The notes under the pieces were generated by a model. That model was not told where the DNA came from. It made no database searches and saw only the letters and a program-made list of their open reading frames with translations. Shown here piece after piece: positions 24,672 through 33,437 of a DNA stretch of 64,000 nt (position 1 is its first letter; every line of letters starts with the position of its first letter). Made by a program: the position numbers and the translations under genes. This stretch comes from Oligoflexus sp. Its GTDB lineage: Bacteria > Bdellovibrionota_B > Oligoflexia > Oligoflexales > Oligoflexaceae. The DNA lies in assembly GCF_035712445.1 (NCBI RefSeq), contig NZ_DASTAT010000095.1, positions 33,215 to 97,214 of the forward strand, written 5' to 3'.

Positions 24672-25547
24672 TCAGGCGGCGACGTCTTTCGCTTCCGATG
24701 CGATGGTCTTGGCTTTGACATGCGCGGGCGGCTTGCGCAGATCCCAGACCAAACCCAGCCACGATCCAAGTTTCAGCACATAGTACGACAGGTCGATTTC
24801 CCACCAGAACCAGCCCTGGTTAGCCGTCGACTGGTAGTAGTGATGATTGTTATGCCAGCCTTCACCACAGGTCACCAAAGCGAGCAGGAAGCTGTTCCGG
24901 CTGCCGTCGCCCGAGCGATAGCGCACGCGTCCGAACATGTGAGTCAGCGAGTTGATCACAAAGGTGCCATGGAAAAGGAGCATCGTCGAAAAGAAGAAGC
25001 CCCAGAAGAGACCTGACCACCCGAAGACCAGCCACATGGCAACGGCGTAAATCGTCGGAGGAACAAGGTGGAACTTATTCAGCCAAACCAGTTCAGGATA
25101 CTTGGCGAAGTCCTGGATCCATTTCCAGTGCGTGGGAACCGAGCTCGGGCTCATGATCCAACCCACCTGCGCCCACCAGAAGCCATGCTGCTCGGGGGAG
25201 TGCAGATCCTTGTCCGTATCCGAATACTTGTGATGGTGACGGTGATTCGCCGCCCACCACAGAGCGCCCTTCTGGGCCGAAGTCTGGGCCATGAAAGCAA
25301 TGAAGAATTGCATCAGGCGCGAGGTTTTATAGGTCCTGTGTGAAAAATACCGGTGATAACCGGCTGTGACTGCGACCATGCGGATGTAATAGGAAATAAA
25401 GACAAGCCAAAATGCTTTGGCATCAAATTCCCAGAAAAATGCGCACAATGCAGCGACGTGCATGACGATAAAGGGTATGGAGCCAACCCAATCAATCTGC
25501 TTGGTGTTGGTCTTTGCCTGCCCCAATTGTTGTGCGGCGACTTGCAT
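24672..25547 (-). CDS. Acyl-CoA / fatty acid desaturase (delta-9 type)
   Basis: A 291-residue membrane di-iron enzyme that puts a double bond into acyl chains. The three His boxes are HRYFSH, HRHHHKYSD and EGWHNNHH, and there are about four membrane segments. Length is typical of bacterial delta-9 desaturases of the stearoyl-CoA type, which need oxygen. I place the start at the ATG at 25547, behind GGAAGGAG; the frame reads six codons further upstream. It probably tunes membrane fluidity. It is a single-gene unit with its own terminator, upstream of the TonB receptor. Confidence 0.9.
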   Translation of the reverse strand: MQVAAQQLGQAKTNTKQIDWVGSIPFIVMHVAALCAFFWEFDAKAFWLVFISYYIRMVAVTAGYHRYFSHRTYKTSRLMQFFIAFMAQTSAQKGALWWAANHRHHHKYSDTDKDLHSPEQHGFWWAQVGWIMSPSSVPTHWKWIQDFAKYPELVWLNKFHLVPPTIYAVAMWLVFGWSGLFWGFFFSTMLLFHGTFVINSLTHMFGRVRYRSGDGSRNSFLLALVTCGEGWHNNHHYYQSTANQGWFWWEIDLSYYVLKLGSWLGLVWDLRKPPAHVKAKTIASEAKDVAA

Positions 25548-25565
25548 AGGATCTCCTTCCAGCAC

Positions 25566-25992
25566 TCAATCTTCTTCTACTCTTCGGCTAGTATAGGTCA
25601 GGACATCAGTGTTTCCCACGGGTTGCACGCAGGTTTTACCATTGTTTTACAAGTTTCGCCCCAGCGGCAGCCAAAGCCCGTCATGGCCTGGCGGATCCTT
25701 TGACAAAATTCGTGCGGGCATTCTTCGTCGAGGGATCCTGGTCAAAGTCAGGATCCTAAATGGTTTCAAGGTTTCGCGCCTTGAATATGCCTCTTTTTTC
25801 TCGGTAACATGCAAAAAATAATCGCAAATTCCTTGCATCGTGCCATTTCGTGCCTTAGAATTTTTAAAAATAAAAAGACTCGCAAAACTGAGGGGCTTTC
25901 GCTGCCGATTCCGCGATCGTCCAACGTACAGGCCGTTGTCATTTGCCGACTAGCGTCCGGTTTTTACCGTTTATCCCTTATGGAGGTGTTTT
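25566..25992. other. 427-base AT-rich intergenic region with two tandem hairpins
   Basis: No coding frame is convincing. Two perfect hairpins lie close together: ggatcctg (25733-25740) with caggatcc (25749-25756), and ttcaagg (25765-25771) with ccttgaa (25779-25785). A six-T run follows within about 15 bases. The area must also carry the promoters of the desaturase gene and of the small secreted gene at 25993. A small RNA with its own terminator, or operators, are possible readings. Confidence 0.4.
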
Positions 25993-26244
25993 ATGAAACG
26001 GTATCTCGTGATGGTGGGTTTGAGCTGGCTTCTCAGCTCAGCCGCAGCTGCTGACCCGAAGGAAGATTTCGTGAAGGCGGTGGTCGATCAATGCAAGCTT
26101 CCCAAGGAAAAGGCTGAAGCTCTGGCCACCCCTGGCCGGACCGGAACGATCGTGCAGTTTACCCTGTGCGTGAGCTCCACGGTCGACGTCGGCGAAGGTT
26201 GCAAGGTGACCTGCAAAAAGCAGGGCAGTAACATCGGTGGTTAA
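25993..26244 (+). CDS. Small secreted cysteine-containing protein
   Basis: An 83-residue protein with a signal peptide (MKRYLVMVGLSWLLSSAAAA) and a mature domain of about 62 residues with four Cys (DQCKLP, TLCVSS, EGCKVTC), enough for two disulfides. TGGAGGTG precedes the ATG. It is 19 bases upstream of the porin-like gene on the same strand, so they are probably cotranscribed. I do not recognise the family. Confidence 0.6.
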   Translation: MKRYLVMVGLSWLLSSAAAADPKEDFVKAVVDQCKLPKEKAEALATPGRTGTIVQFTLCVSSTVDVGEGCKVTCKKQGSNIGG

Positions 26245-26263
26245 TTCCAGAAGGGAAATGTCC

Positions 26264-27589
26264 ATGAAAAATATTTTGCCCCTGATCCTTTTGAGCGCCG
26301 CAGGGAATGTGGCTTTGGCAGCGGACGATGATTTGGCGAAGCGGGTGGATGCGTTGGAAATGGCGGGTTATTCCAGCACTCTGAAATGGAGTGGTTTCAT
26401 GGAAAACCGTTACGACCAATATACCCGGAAGGAGTCTGGCCAGAAAGATGTCAGACTCAATATCAGCAGCAATCTCGTGGGTATTGATTTCAGCTCTTCG
26501 CCCCTTCCGAACGTCACGATCTTTGGTCGTCTCACCTATTCCAACGTTTATAACAACCAGGGCGGGACCACCGTTTCCAACTCGGAAGGTCGCCGTTATA
26601 ATTCAACCCTGGCCTCATTTGAACGTCTTTTCCTCAATTATAAAGTCATTGAGGGACTGACGCTTTCCGCGGGACGCCTCCCCACGCTGGACGGACCTCC
26701 TTCGCATATTTACGATGGTTTGCCACGGCAGGGATCTTATCCTCGCCAGGTTTATTCCACACCGCTGGATGGTTATGCGGCGACTTATTCCTACGCTTTT
26801 TCACAGACGCAAAGCCTCTCGGCGCGATTGGTTTACACACCGCTTTCGCAGATCGATATCGCCAATAATGCGTCTGGTGAGAAAACTTATAACAAAAACG
26901 ACGTTCCCGGTTCAACCGCCCTTCAGAACAGTCAGGTTCCGCTGTCATCGTGGATGCTTGACTACAACCTGACTGGCAGCGCGATCGCACGCGACATCAC
27001 AGCCATCTACCAGGGTTTTCAATTCAAGGACTACAAGGCTTCCGAGACTTGGAAATTCGATTACCGCGTCGACGCCATCTATCTTGAAGTCCAGGACATC
27101 GCCTCGATTGGCTTGACTGCTTATGCGTCGCACATCCAAACGAAGTTCGTCAACGAAGGAGGTCTTAATATACCGATCCCCGGCAACCCTGTTATCGGTG
27201 GAGTCGGCAAAGCCGGGGAGCTTGATGCCACTGTAAAAGGCAAGGCCACCATTATGGGAGTTCATTATCAACTCCCTGTTGAGGCTCTCAAGAATCCAGC
27301 CCTTGGTTACGAGACTCACAGCGCGGATAAGAATTCGATCCTCTTCGATTTTGCTGCGCGTGATCCTATGGCTTTCTATACCCAGCGTGGCAAGGGCAGC
27401 CATGTCTATTACAGCCAGCCTTTGAATCAAGCCATGAAGCTGCGCATTGGTCTCATGCAGACCAAACCAGAGTATAGCCGCGGCTATCCCGTGGTTATCA
27501 ATCCTGCGACGAACACCTTCCAGTTTGAGCCCACCAAAGTGGATTTCAAAGAAACGAGCGTTTATGCGAGTTTGAGAACGGATTTCTAA
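26264..27589 (+). CDS. Porin-like outer-membrane beta-barrel protein (DUF3373-like)
   Basis: A 441-residue protein with signal peptide (about 1-19), a short coiled-coil-like start (DDDLAKRVDALE), then alternating amphipathic strands with many aromatic residues, ending in ASLRTDF with the terminal Phe typical of outer-membrane barrels. The pattern resembles the DUF3373 porin-like group seen in sulfur- and nitrate-using bacteria. The transported solute is unknown. I use the ATG at 26264 because gaaggga lies seven bases before it and it begins the signal peptide. A strong terminator follows. Confidence 0.7.
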   Translation: MKNILPLILLSAAGNVALAADDDLAKRVDALEMAGYSSTLKWSGFMENRYDQYTRKESGQKDVRLNISSNLVGIDFSSSPLPNVTIFGRLTYSNVYNNQGGTTVSNSEGRRYNSTLASFERLFLNYKVIEGLTLSAGRLPTLDGPPSHIYDGLPRQGSYPRQVYSTPLDGYAATYSYAFSQTQSLSARLVYTPLSQIDIANNASGEKTYNKNDVPGSTALQNSQVPLSSWMLDYNLTGSAIARDITAIYQGFQFKDYKASETWKFDYRVDAIYLEVQDIASIGLTAYASHIQTKFVNEGGLNIPIPGNPVIGGVGKAGELDATVKGKATIMGVHYQLPVEALKNPALGYETHSADKNSILFDFAARDPMAFYTQRGKGSHVYYSQPLNQAMKLRIGLMQTKPEYSRGYPVVINPATNTFQFEPTKVDFKETSVYASLRTDF

Positions 27590-27600
27590 TTCGCGTATCG

Positions 27601-27626
27601 GGGAGAGGGCCACCTCTCCCTTTTTT
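27601..27626 (+). terminator. Intrinsic terminator after the porin-like gene
   Basis: A perfect 8-bp stem (gggagagg / cctctccc) with a 4-base loop followed by six T, starting 12 bases after the stop codon. Its T-run overlaps the stop codon of the convergent cyclase gene. Confidence 0.9.
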
Positions 27627-28932
27627 AGGCCGTTTTATTCCGAACGTCAGCCCCATCAGGCTTAAGGAAATACATCCTAAGCGAAAGCTCCCCCTTCACC
27701 ACGATGTCCCCACGCGCCTCGCAATCCAAATGCTTTTTCACGACATCGTAAACCGCCTGCGAAATATTGATGCGCCCGGGCTCCGAAGCCTTTTCAAAGC
27801 GGCTGGCCACGTTCACGGTATCACCCCAGATATCATAGGCGAAACGCTTTTCCCCCACGACACCGGCGGTCACGGGCCCACGATGGATTCCGATCCTGAC
27901 TTCCAGGTTTTCCCCGAACCAGCCTTCCAGTTGGGAGATGGATTGCATGACGTCCAGCGCCGCCAGGCAGCAGTTCAGGGTATGCGGCATGGTTTTGTCG
28001 GATAGCCCACCGGCGCAGAAATATGCGTCGCCAATGGTTTTCAGGCGCTCAATTCCATACTGGTCCATGATGCGGTCGATCATGGTGAAGTATTCGTTCA
28101 GCGCCTTCACCAGCTCCTGGGCGTGCACGCGCTCGGACATCCGAGTGAAACCCACGATGTCGATGAACATCACGGTCACATCCGGCAGATCATGCGGCGC
28201 CACATGCCCCGTTGCATAGAGTTCCTGGACGATGGCCTGCGGCAGGATATTGCTCAGGAGCTGCTCCCTTTCGGCTTTCGCGGCATGGAGTTTTTTCAGA
28301 AAGATTTCCCGCTCCATGTGGTGGACATAATCAGCCCGATTGAAGCGCTCGATCAGATAGTTCGCCACTAAAGCCAGGACCAGAGCGGAAAGCAGAAAAA
28401 AATTCTCCTGAAACGCCACGGGGAAATCAACGTCGGTCCAGAAGAGGCGCACGGCTTCATAGGTGACCACGATCACCGCCCCTACGCGCAGCGAAATCTG
28501 CAGACGAAGACCCGAGAAAAGATGGTTATAGAGCAGCATCAATCCCGTTGCGAAGACAAAGTAGCCAGGCGGCATAGGGTTTGCAACTGCCATCCCACAG
28601 TGGGCCAGAGAGCCTGCGAGCAGCGGCAAGGAGATGAAAAGTTCGAACTTGCGGCGATAGATCGGTTTGAATGACGAGTAGAAAGTGAAAAAAAGGATCA
28701 ATGGCATCACGATAAGGCGCAGAACGGCTTGCAGAGGAAGGTTAGGCAATCCCAGCGCATAATCCAAGGCGAAGAACGACGAATACATGAGCAAGGCCAT
28801 GGATAATGCAATCCGATTGAGAAGCAGACCTTTTGCTACATAATGGCGCTTGAACCCTCGTTCATACGCAGGGTCCGCAAAACGTAGGTCCCATCGAACC
28901 CTGTATTCATTTTTGAGGTTATCACCCATCAT
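27625..28932 (-). CDS. Membrane-anchored class III adenylate cyclase
   Basis: A 435-residue protein with about six membrane helices (about 35-195), a short linker and a catalytic class III domain (about 225-420). All key residues are seen: metal Asp in FIDIVGFT and IGDAYF, ATP-selecting Lys in LKTIGDAY and Asp in IWGDTVN, and the Asn/Arg pair in VNVASRFE. This fits a true adenylate cyclase making cAMP, unlike the altered cyclase at 176. The N-terminal membrane domain probably senses a signal or fixes dimerisation. The start has only a weak ribosome binding site. No cAMP receptor protein gene is seen nearby. Confidence 0.88.
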   Translation of the reverse strand: MMGDNLKNEYRVRWDLRFADPAYERGFKRHYVAKGLLLNRIALSMALLMYSSFFALDYALGLPNLPLQAVLRLIVMPLILFFTFYSSFKPIYRRKFELFISLPLLAGSLAHCGMAVANPMPPGYFVFATGLMLLYNHLFSGLRLQISLRVGAVIVVTYEAVRLFWTDVDFPVAFQENFFLLSALVLALVANYLIERFNRADYVHHMEREIFLKKLHAAKAEREQLLSNILPQAIVQELYATGHVAPHDLPDVTVMFIDIVGFTRMSERVHAQELVKALNEYFTMIDRIMDQYGIERLKTIGDAYFCAGGLSDKTMPHTLNCCLAALDVMQSISQLEGWFGENLEVRIGIHRGPVTAGVVGEKRFAYDIWGDTVNVASRFEKASEPGRINISQAVYDVVKKHLDCEARGDIVVKGELSLRMYFLKPDGADVRNKTA

Positions 28933-29164
28933 CGGTCAAAAAGCCCTTTACTCTGTCACAGTTATCGGTCATTTTTTCATTAACAAAAATGACGGGATTG
29001 GGAGAGTTGGCCGAGGACTGAACAAGGTAAAGAAATTCGCGACTTGCGAGCACTTTGTCCGTCCGAAAACGGATGCCCTTGACAAGATGAAGGTGGGAAC
29101 TTCTATAAATTCATAAGAGACCTTACAGGTTTACACTAGGCAGAGACTTACGGAGATTCGGACC

Positions 29165-31510
29165 ATGCCATTGAAACAGCCTATGCAGATCATCTTTGTG
29201 TCCGATCACGGGACCCAGCCCGAGGCACTGGAGCACCTGATCCAGAACCAGGGGCAGGTGAGCTGGAGCGTCGTCACAACTTTGGAAGCCAGTATACAGG
29301 AGCTTCAGCAGAGAGAGGTCGATGCTGTGGTCTGCGCAAGGCCAGGGGTGGCTCTCGCTATTTTGAAAGAATCAGGGCGTAAGCTCCCTGTCATGGTGCT
29401 CCATGGTGACACTGAAGTGGATGCCATCCTCCTCGATAACTTTCTGGCGAATCTGCCCCCGCGCTGGGATCCCGACTTTCCTCACGCGGCTGTATTAGCA
29501 GCCTTTGAAGAGAATACCTCCGATGGTCTTTTCCTTGTGAATCGCGAGGGAAGCATCACGTACGCGAACCGCTCCGCAGAAAGACTCAGCGGGATCAGGA
29601 AAGCCGAACTGGAACATAGTCCCATCAAATCGCTGTGGGCCCCATCCGTCGCCGAAGCTCTGAGTCAGACCCTGGCCAAGGTTTTTGAAAAAGGCCATTC
29701 CATTCATAACGTGGAAGGTTTCATCCGGCATCACAAAGGCCGGAATATTCCCGTGCTCCTGAGCGCCTCGGCCGTTCAGGATGATGAGCGGATCAGCGGC
29801 GTGGTCGTGACCTTGAAAAATAACAGCGAGCTGCGTCGCGCGTCAGCTGACATCACCCTTCTGCATAAGCAGATGGATGTTGAACGCTCGCATTTTGAAA
29901 CCATCATGCAGCAGTTCCCCGCCGGCATCGTCATTGCGGAAGCCCCGAGCGGTCGCATCGTCTTTTTTAATGACCAGGCGCAGGCTCTGCTCGGCAGCGA
30001 TGCGGTCGCAGCCAGCTGCATCGAAGATTACGGCCAGATTCAGGCCTTCACCCCGGATGGAAAAGTCGTCCAGGCTGATGATTGGCCTTTGAGCCACGCC
30101 TTGAAATCGGGAGTTTCCGTTCCCGGCGGCGTCATTCGCATGTTTCAGAGCGAAACGAATTCGGATCGCTTTCTTTCGTTGAACGCTGCGCCTATTCTCA
30201 ATTCGGATGGTGAGGTGACTTCGGCTGTGATGGCAATCTTTGATATAACCGCCGAGCGCGAGGCCCAGCAGAGCATCGTTCAAGCGAAAGAAGAAGCCGA
30301 ACGGGCCAATCAGGCAAAAACGGCTTTTTTAGCCAATATCTCCCACGAAATCCGCACGCCTTTGGGAGCGGTCATCGGCTTCACCAGTCTTATGCGAAGC
30401 GGCGATATCCCCCCCGAGGAGCGGGACGAAACCCTGGCCATTATCGAACGCAATGGCCAGGACCTTCTGCGGCTGATCGATGAAATCCTGGATCTGTCCA
30501 AAGTGGAAGCCCAGCGAATAGACGTGAAGAAAGTGGAATGCTCGATTTCCGCCATCATTCGCGATGTCATGAATTTACTCGGGTATCGTGCCCGCGAGAA
30601 AGGCCTGAATATCGAAGTCACGACCGACCGTGAATCGCCGGACATTATAACGACGGATCCTGCCCGACTGAAGCAGATCCTTGTGAATATCGTCGGCAAC
30701 GCGGTGAAGTTCACGGAGAAAGGCCGCATTCAGATCGAGATCGTCGCCGCGGGTCCCATCACTCCGTCGTCCGCTCCGCTGCTTTTCCGGGTCAAGGATT
30801 CCGGTATTGGCATTGACTCCGATCATATCGGCCAGCTGTTTCAGCCTTTTTCCCAGATCGACTGTACCAATACGAGACGCTTTGGAGGCACGGGGCTTGG
30901 ACTCCTGCTTTCCCGTAAATTGGCAAGGCTCCTGGGCGGTGATGTGATTCTTGAGCAATCGGCTCCGGGCGTGGGCAGCACCTTCGTCGTGACCATTGAT
31001 GGAGCGCCTGCCCGGAAACGCATCCAGGCCCAGGACCGGGAAGTCACCGCGGCTTATCCTGCGGCGGGAAAGGCGATCTTTGCGCGGACGCAGTTGGAAT
31101 CCATTTCCATTCTTGCCGCCGATGACTCCATGGATAATCAGCTCCTCTTGAAAAGTTTTCTGACCCGTTACGGCGCCAAAGTTGACTTCGCTTCCAATGG
31201 TTTCGAAGCGGTGGAAAAGGCCGCGGCCAATCCTTACGATATAGTCCTGATGGATCTACAGATGCCGGTATGCGACGGCTATAGCGCGACGCGACGTCTC
31301 CGCAGCATGGGCTTTGACAAGCCAATCCTGGCGCTTTCCGCTCACGCGCGGAATGAAGAACAGGAAAAAAGTTTTCTGGCAGGTTGCAATGATCACATCA
31401 CCAAGCCTATAAACATAAAAAGTTTGCTGGCGAGCATTGTTCGTCATACAGGGCTGGAGACGGAAAGCCAGTCGGGATCAGACGGAGGGAGCGGTGCCTG
31501 GGAAAAGTAG
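29165..31510 (+). CDS. Hybrid sensor histidine kinase with N-terminal pseudo-receiver
   Basis: A 781-residue soluble kinase. Domains: an N-terminal receiver-like domain without the phospho-Asp (about 1-105, with AVVCARPG at that site), two PAS domains (about 110-235 and 240-365), HisKA with the phospho-His at 394 (SHEIRTPL), the HATPase domain (about 485-610, with GTGLGLLLSRKL) and a C-terminal receiver with phospho-Asp at 697 (LMDLQMP). No membrane segment, so it should sense a cytoplasmic cue. The downstream KaiC-like gene overlaps it by 17 bases and a receiver gene follows, forming one transcript. The C-terminal receiver may pass phosphate on through a phosphotransfer step. Confidence 0.9.
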   Translation: MPLKQPMQIIFVSDHGTQPEALEHLIQNQGQVSWSVVTTLEASIQELQQREVDAVVCARPGVALAILKESGRKLPVMVLHGDTEVDAILLDNFLANLPPRWDPDFPHAAVLAAFEENTSDGLFLVNREGSITYANRSAERLSGIRKAELEHSPIKSLWAPSVAEALSQTLAKVFEKGHSIHNVEGFIRHHKGRNIPVLLSASAVQDDERISGVVVTLKNNSELRRASADITLLHKQMDVERSHFETIMQQFPAGIVIAEAPSGRIVFFNDQAQALLGSDAVAASCIEDYGQIQAFTPDGKVVQADDWPLSHALKSGVSVPGGVIRMFQSETNSDRFLSLNAAPILNSDGEVTSAVMAIFDITAEREAQQSIVQAKEEAERANQAKTAFLANISHEIRTPLGAVIGFTSLMRSGDIPPEERDETLAIIERNGQDLLRLIDEILDLSKVEAQRIDVKKVECSISAIIRDVMNLLGYRAREKGLNIEVTTDRESPDIITTDPARLKQILVNIVGNAVKFTEKGRIQIEIVAAGPITPSSAPLLFRVKDSGIGIDSDHIGQLFQPFSQIDCTNTRRFGGTGLGLLLSRKLARLLGGDVILEQSAPGVGSTFVVTIDGAPARKRIQAQDREVTAAYPAAGKAIFARTQLESISILAADDSMDNQLLLKSFLTRYGAKVDFASNGFEAVEKAAANPYDIVLMDLQMPVCDGYSATRRLRSMGFDKPILALSAHARNEEQEKSFLAGCNDHITKPINIKSLLASIVRHTGLETESQSGSDGGSGAWEK

Positions 31511-33071
31511 CTCATATCAAAGTGAAGTGGAGAATATTAAGAAAGCAGAACGACGTTTGGCCTCGGGAGTACCGCGGCTCGATTATATCCTCAAAGGTGG
31601 ATTCCTTAAGGGTTCCATCTATTCGGTGATCGGGCCTCCTGGATCCGGCAAAACTGTTTACGCGAATCAGCTCTGCTTCAATCACGCTTCAGGCCGTGGT
31701 CGCTCGGTCTATATCTCCATCCTGGTCGAGTCGATTACCAAAATGCTCGGGCACATCGAGGATTTCACGTTTTTCCGGCCTGAGCTGGTGAATTCGCAGA
31801 TCTTTTACTTCAGCGGCTACGGGATACTCAAATCCGATGGTTTTCGCGGTCTTTTGACCATGATCCGCAATGCTGTGAAGGAACACCAGGCTGATCTCTT
31901 GATCCTGGATGGCCTGGAATCCGGCATTTCAGATCGTAATGGAATGCTGGAGTTCAAGGAATTCATCCATGAACTGCAGGGGGTCACCGCGCTTTTGAAC
32001 TGCACCACCTTTCTTCTATCCCCCGCGAACCACGACAGGACCATGCCCCAGAACAATCTGGTGGATGGCATCATGGAATTCACGCGCGACCTTCTGGGTC
32101 CGCGGTCCGTTCATGAGGTCGCCATTCACAAATTCCGCGGCTCTGATTTTTTGCAGGGCAAGCATGAAGTCGAAATCACCGACGACGGGGTCCAGATCCA
32201 TCCACGGACTGAAGTGCAGTTCGCCGATCCTCCCGAGAATGCGACCGAGGAACGGATTCGCATGGGTTTTGGTATCACGTCGTTCGATCAGATGCTGACG
32301 GGCGGACTTTTGTCGGGCACCTGCACCGTGCTGCTGGGGGCACCCGGTACGGGCAAGACCATACTAGGACTGCATTTCCTGGTGGAAGGCGCGAAGCAGG
32401 GCCAGTCAGGGATTTACTTCGGCTTCTATGAACCACCGCCACGGCTCATTGAAAAAGCCGAGCGGCTCGGCCTTGGATTGAAAAAATGGGTGGATGAAGG
32501 TTTGATCCAACTGATCTGGCAGCCGCCTTTGGAGCATTACCTGGATTCTTTAGCTGAACAGCTTTTGGAAAAACTGCGTACGGAAACGCAGAACGTATCC
32601 CGCCGTCGACTCTTCATCGACGGCGTCGAAGGCTTCCGCAATGCCAACGTCTATCCCGACCGAGCCTCGCGCTTCATGTCGGCCTTTACCAACCAGCTGC
32701 GCATGCTGGATGTGACGAGCCTGATCACGGAAGAGCTGCCGCTTTTTAAACCGGAACTTGATATGCCTAATCCGGAGCTGGCCAATGTCGTGGAAGGCGT
32801 CGTCCTTCTGCGTTATGTGGAACTTCAGTCCCAAATTCGGCGTCTTCTATCCATCATGAAAATGCGTGAGAGCGAATACGACACGGGCATCCGGGAATTC
32901 AAGATCACCGGCCTTGGAGTCGAAGTTACAGATTCCTTTACCGCAGAGGCCGTGCTGACTGGTCAGGGACGGTTGATTGGCCCTCCATCGCAGGCAAAGC
33001 CCGCGACGAAGAAGAAGGCGAAGACGAAGAAAAAATCGGCTGGCAAGAGCCGCAAGGGAGGTCGGCGATGA
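31494..33071 (+). CDS. Double-domain KaiC-like RecA-fold ATPase
   Basis: A 525-residue protein with two tandem KaiC/RadA-type ATPase domains. Walker A motifs are at residues 47-54 (GPPGSGKT) and 282-289 (GAPGTGKT); Walker B-like segments are LLILDGLES and RLFIDGVEG. The end is a very basic Lys/Ala/Ser tail (TKKKAKTKKKSAGKS), which could bind nucleic acid or a membrane. It is the length of cyanobacterial KaiC (519), but kaiA and kaiB are absent. The GTG at 31494 has ggaggga upstream; an earlier frame start at 31437 would overlap the kinase more. It sits between a hybrid kinase and a receiver, so it probably acts in signal timing or stress response; function is inference. Confidence 0.85.
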   Translation: MPGKSSSYQSEVENIKKAERRLASGVPRLDYILKGGFLKGSIYSVIGPPGSGKTVYANQLCFNHASGRGRSVYISILVESITKMLGHIEDFTFFRPELVNSQIFYFSGYGILKSDGFRGLLTMIRNAVKEHQADLLILDGLESGISDRNGMLEFKEFIHELQGVTALLNCTTFLLSPANHDRTMPQNNLVDGIMEFTRDLLGPRSVHEVAIHKFRGSDFLQGKHEVEITDDGVQIHPRTEVQFADPPENATEERIRMGFGITSFDQMLTGGLLSGTCTVLLGAPGTGKTILGLHFLVEGAKQGQSGIYFGFYEPPPRLIEKAERLGLGLKKWVDEGLIQLIWQPPLEHYLDSLAEQLLEKLRTETQNVSRRRLFIDGVEGFRNANVYPDRASRFMSAFTNQLRMLDVTSLITEELPLFKPELDMPNPELANVVEGVVLLRYVELQSQIRRLLSIMKMRESEYDTGIREFKITGLGVEVTDSFTAEAVLTGQGRLIGPPSQAKPATKKKAKTKKKSAGKSRKGGRR

Positions 33072-33433
33072 CCTCTATAATGGTCGTGGATGATGAATAT
33101 GACATTGCCCAAGCGATCAGGGGCATACTGGAGGATGAAGGTTTCGAGGTCGAGGTTTGCGCCAACGGGCGTCATGCTCTGCAGTGCATTAAGGAAAAAG
33201 ACAAAAGCTTCCAGCTGGTCCTGATCGATGTCATGATGCCCTTCATGAGTGGTCTTGATCTTCTGAAGCAGCTGCGCAATGATCGGCGTTTCGCCAAAGT
33301 TCCTGTCGTTCTGATGAACAACACCGAACTGAAGGTGAATCAGGACGAACATCAATGGGACGGCTTTCTTCGTAAACCCTTTGACTGCAACAGTCTGATC
33401 AAGACGGTGAGCCAGTTTACGGAAGAGAGGTAA
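33068..33433 (+). CDS. Response regulator receiver protein of the KaiC-like cassette
   Basis: A 121-residue single receiver. The acidic pocket is in MVVDDEYD, the phospho-Asp in LIDVMMP and the conserved Lys in LRKPF. The usual Thr/Ser switch residue after beta-4 is Asn (VVLMNNTE), which may weaken or change signalling. It overlaps the KaiC-like gene by ATGA and precedes the transporter gene by four bases, so it is cotranslated with the cassette. It could be the target of the upstream hybrid kinase, or a phosphate sink. Confidence 0.85.
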   Translation: MTSIMVVDDEYDIAQAIRGILEDEGFEVEVCANGRHALQCIKEKDKSFQLVLIDVMMPFMSGLDLLKQLRNDRRFAKVPVVLMNNTELKVNQDEHQWDGFLRKPFDCNSLIKTVSQFTEER

Positions 33434-33437
33434 AAGG

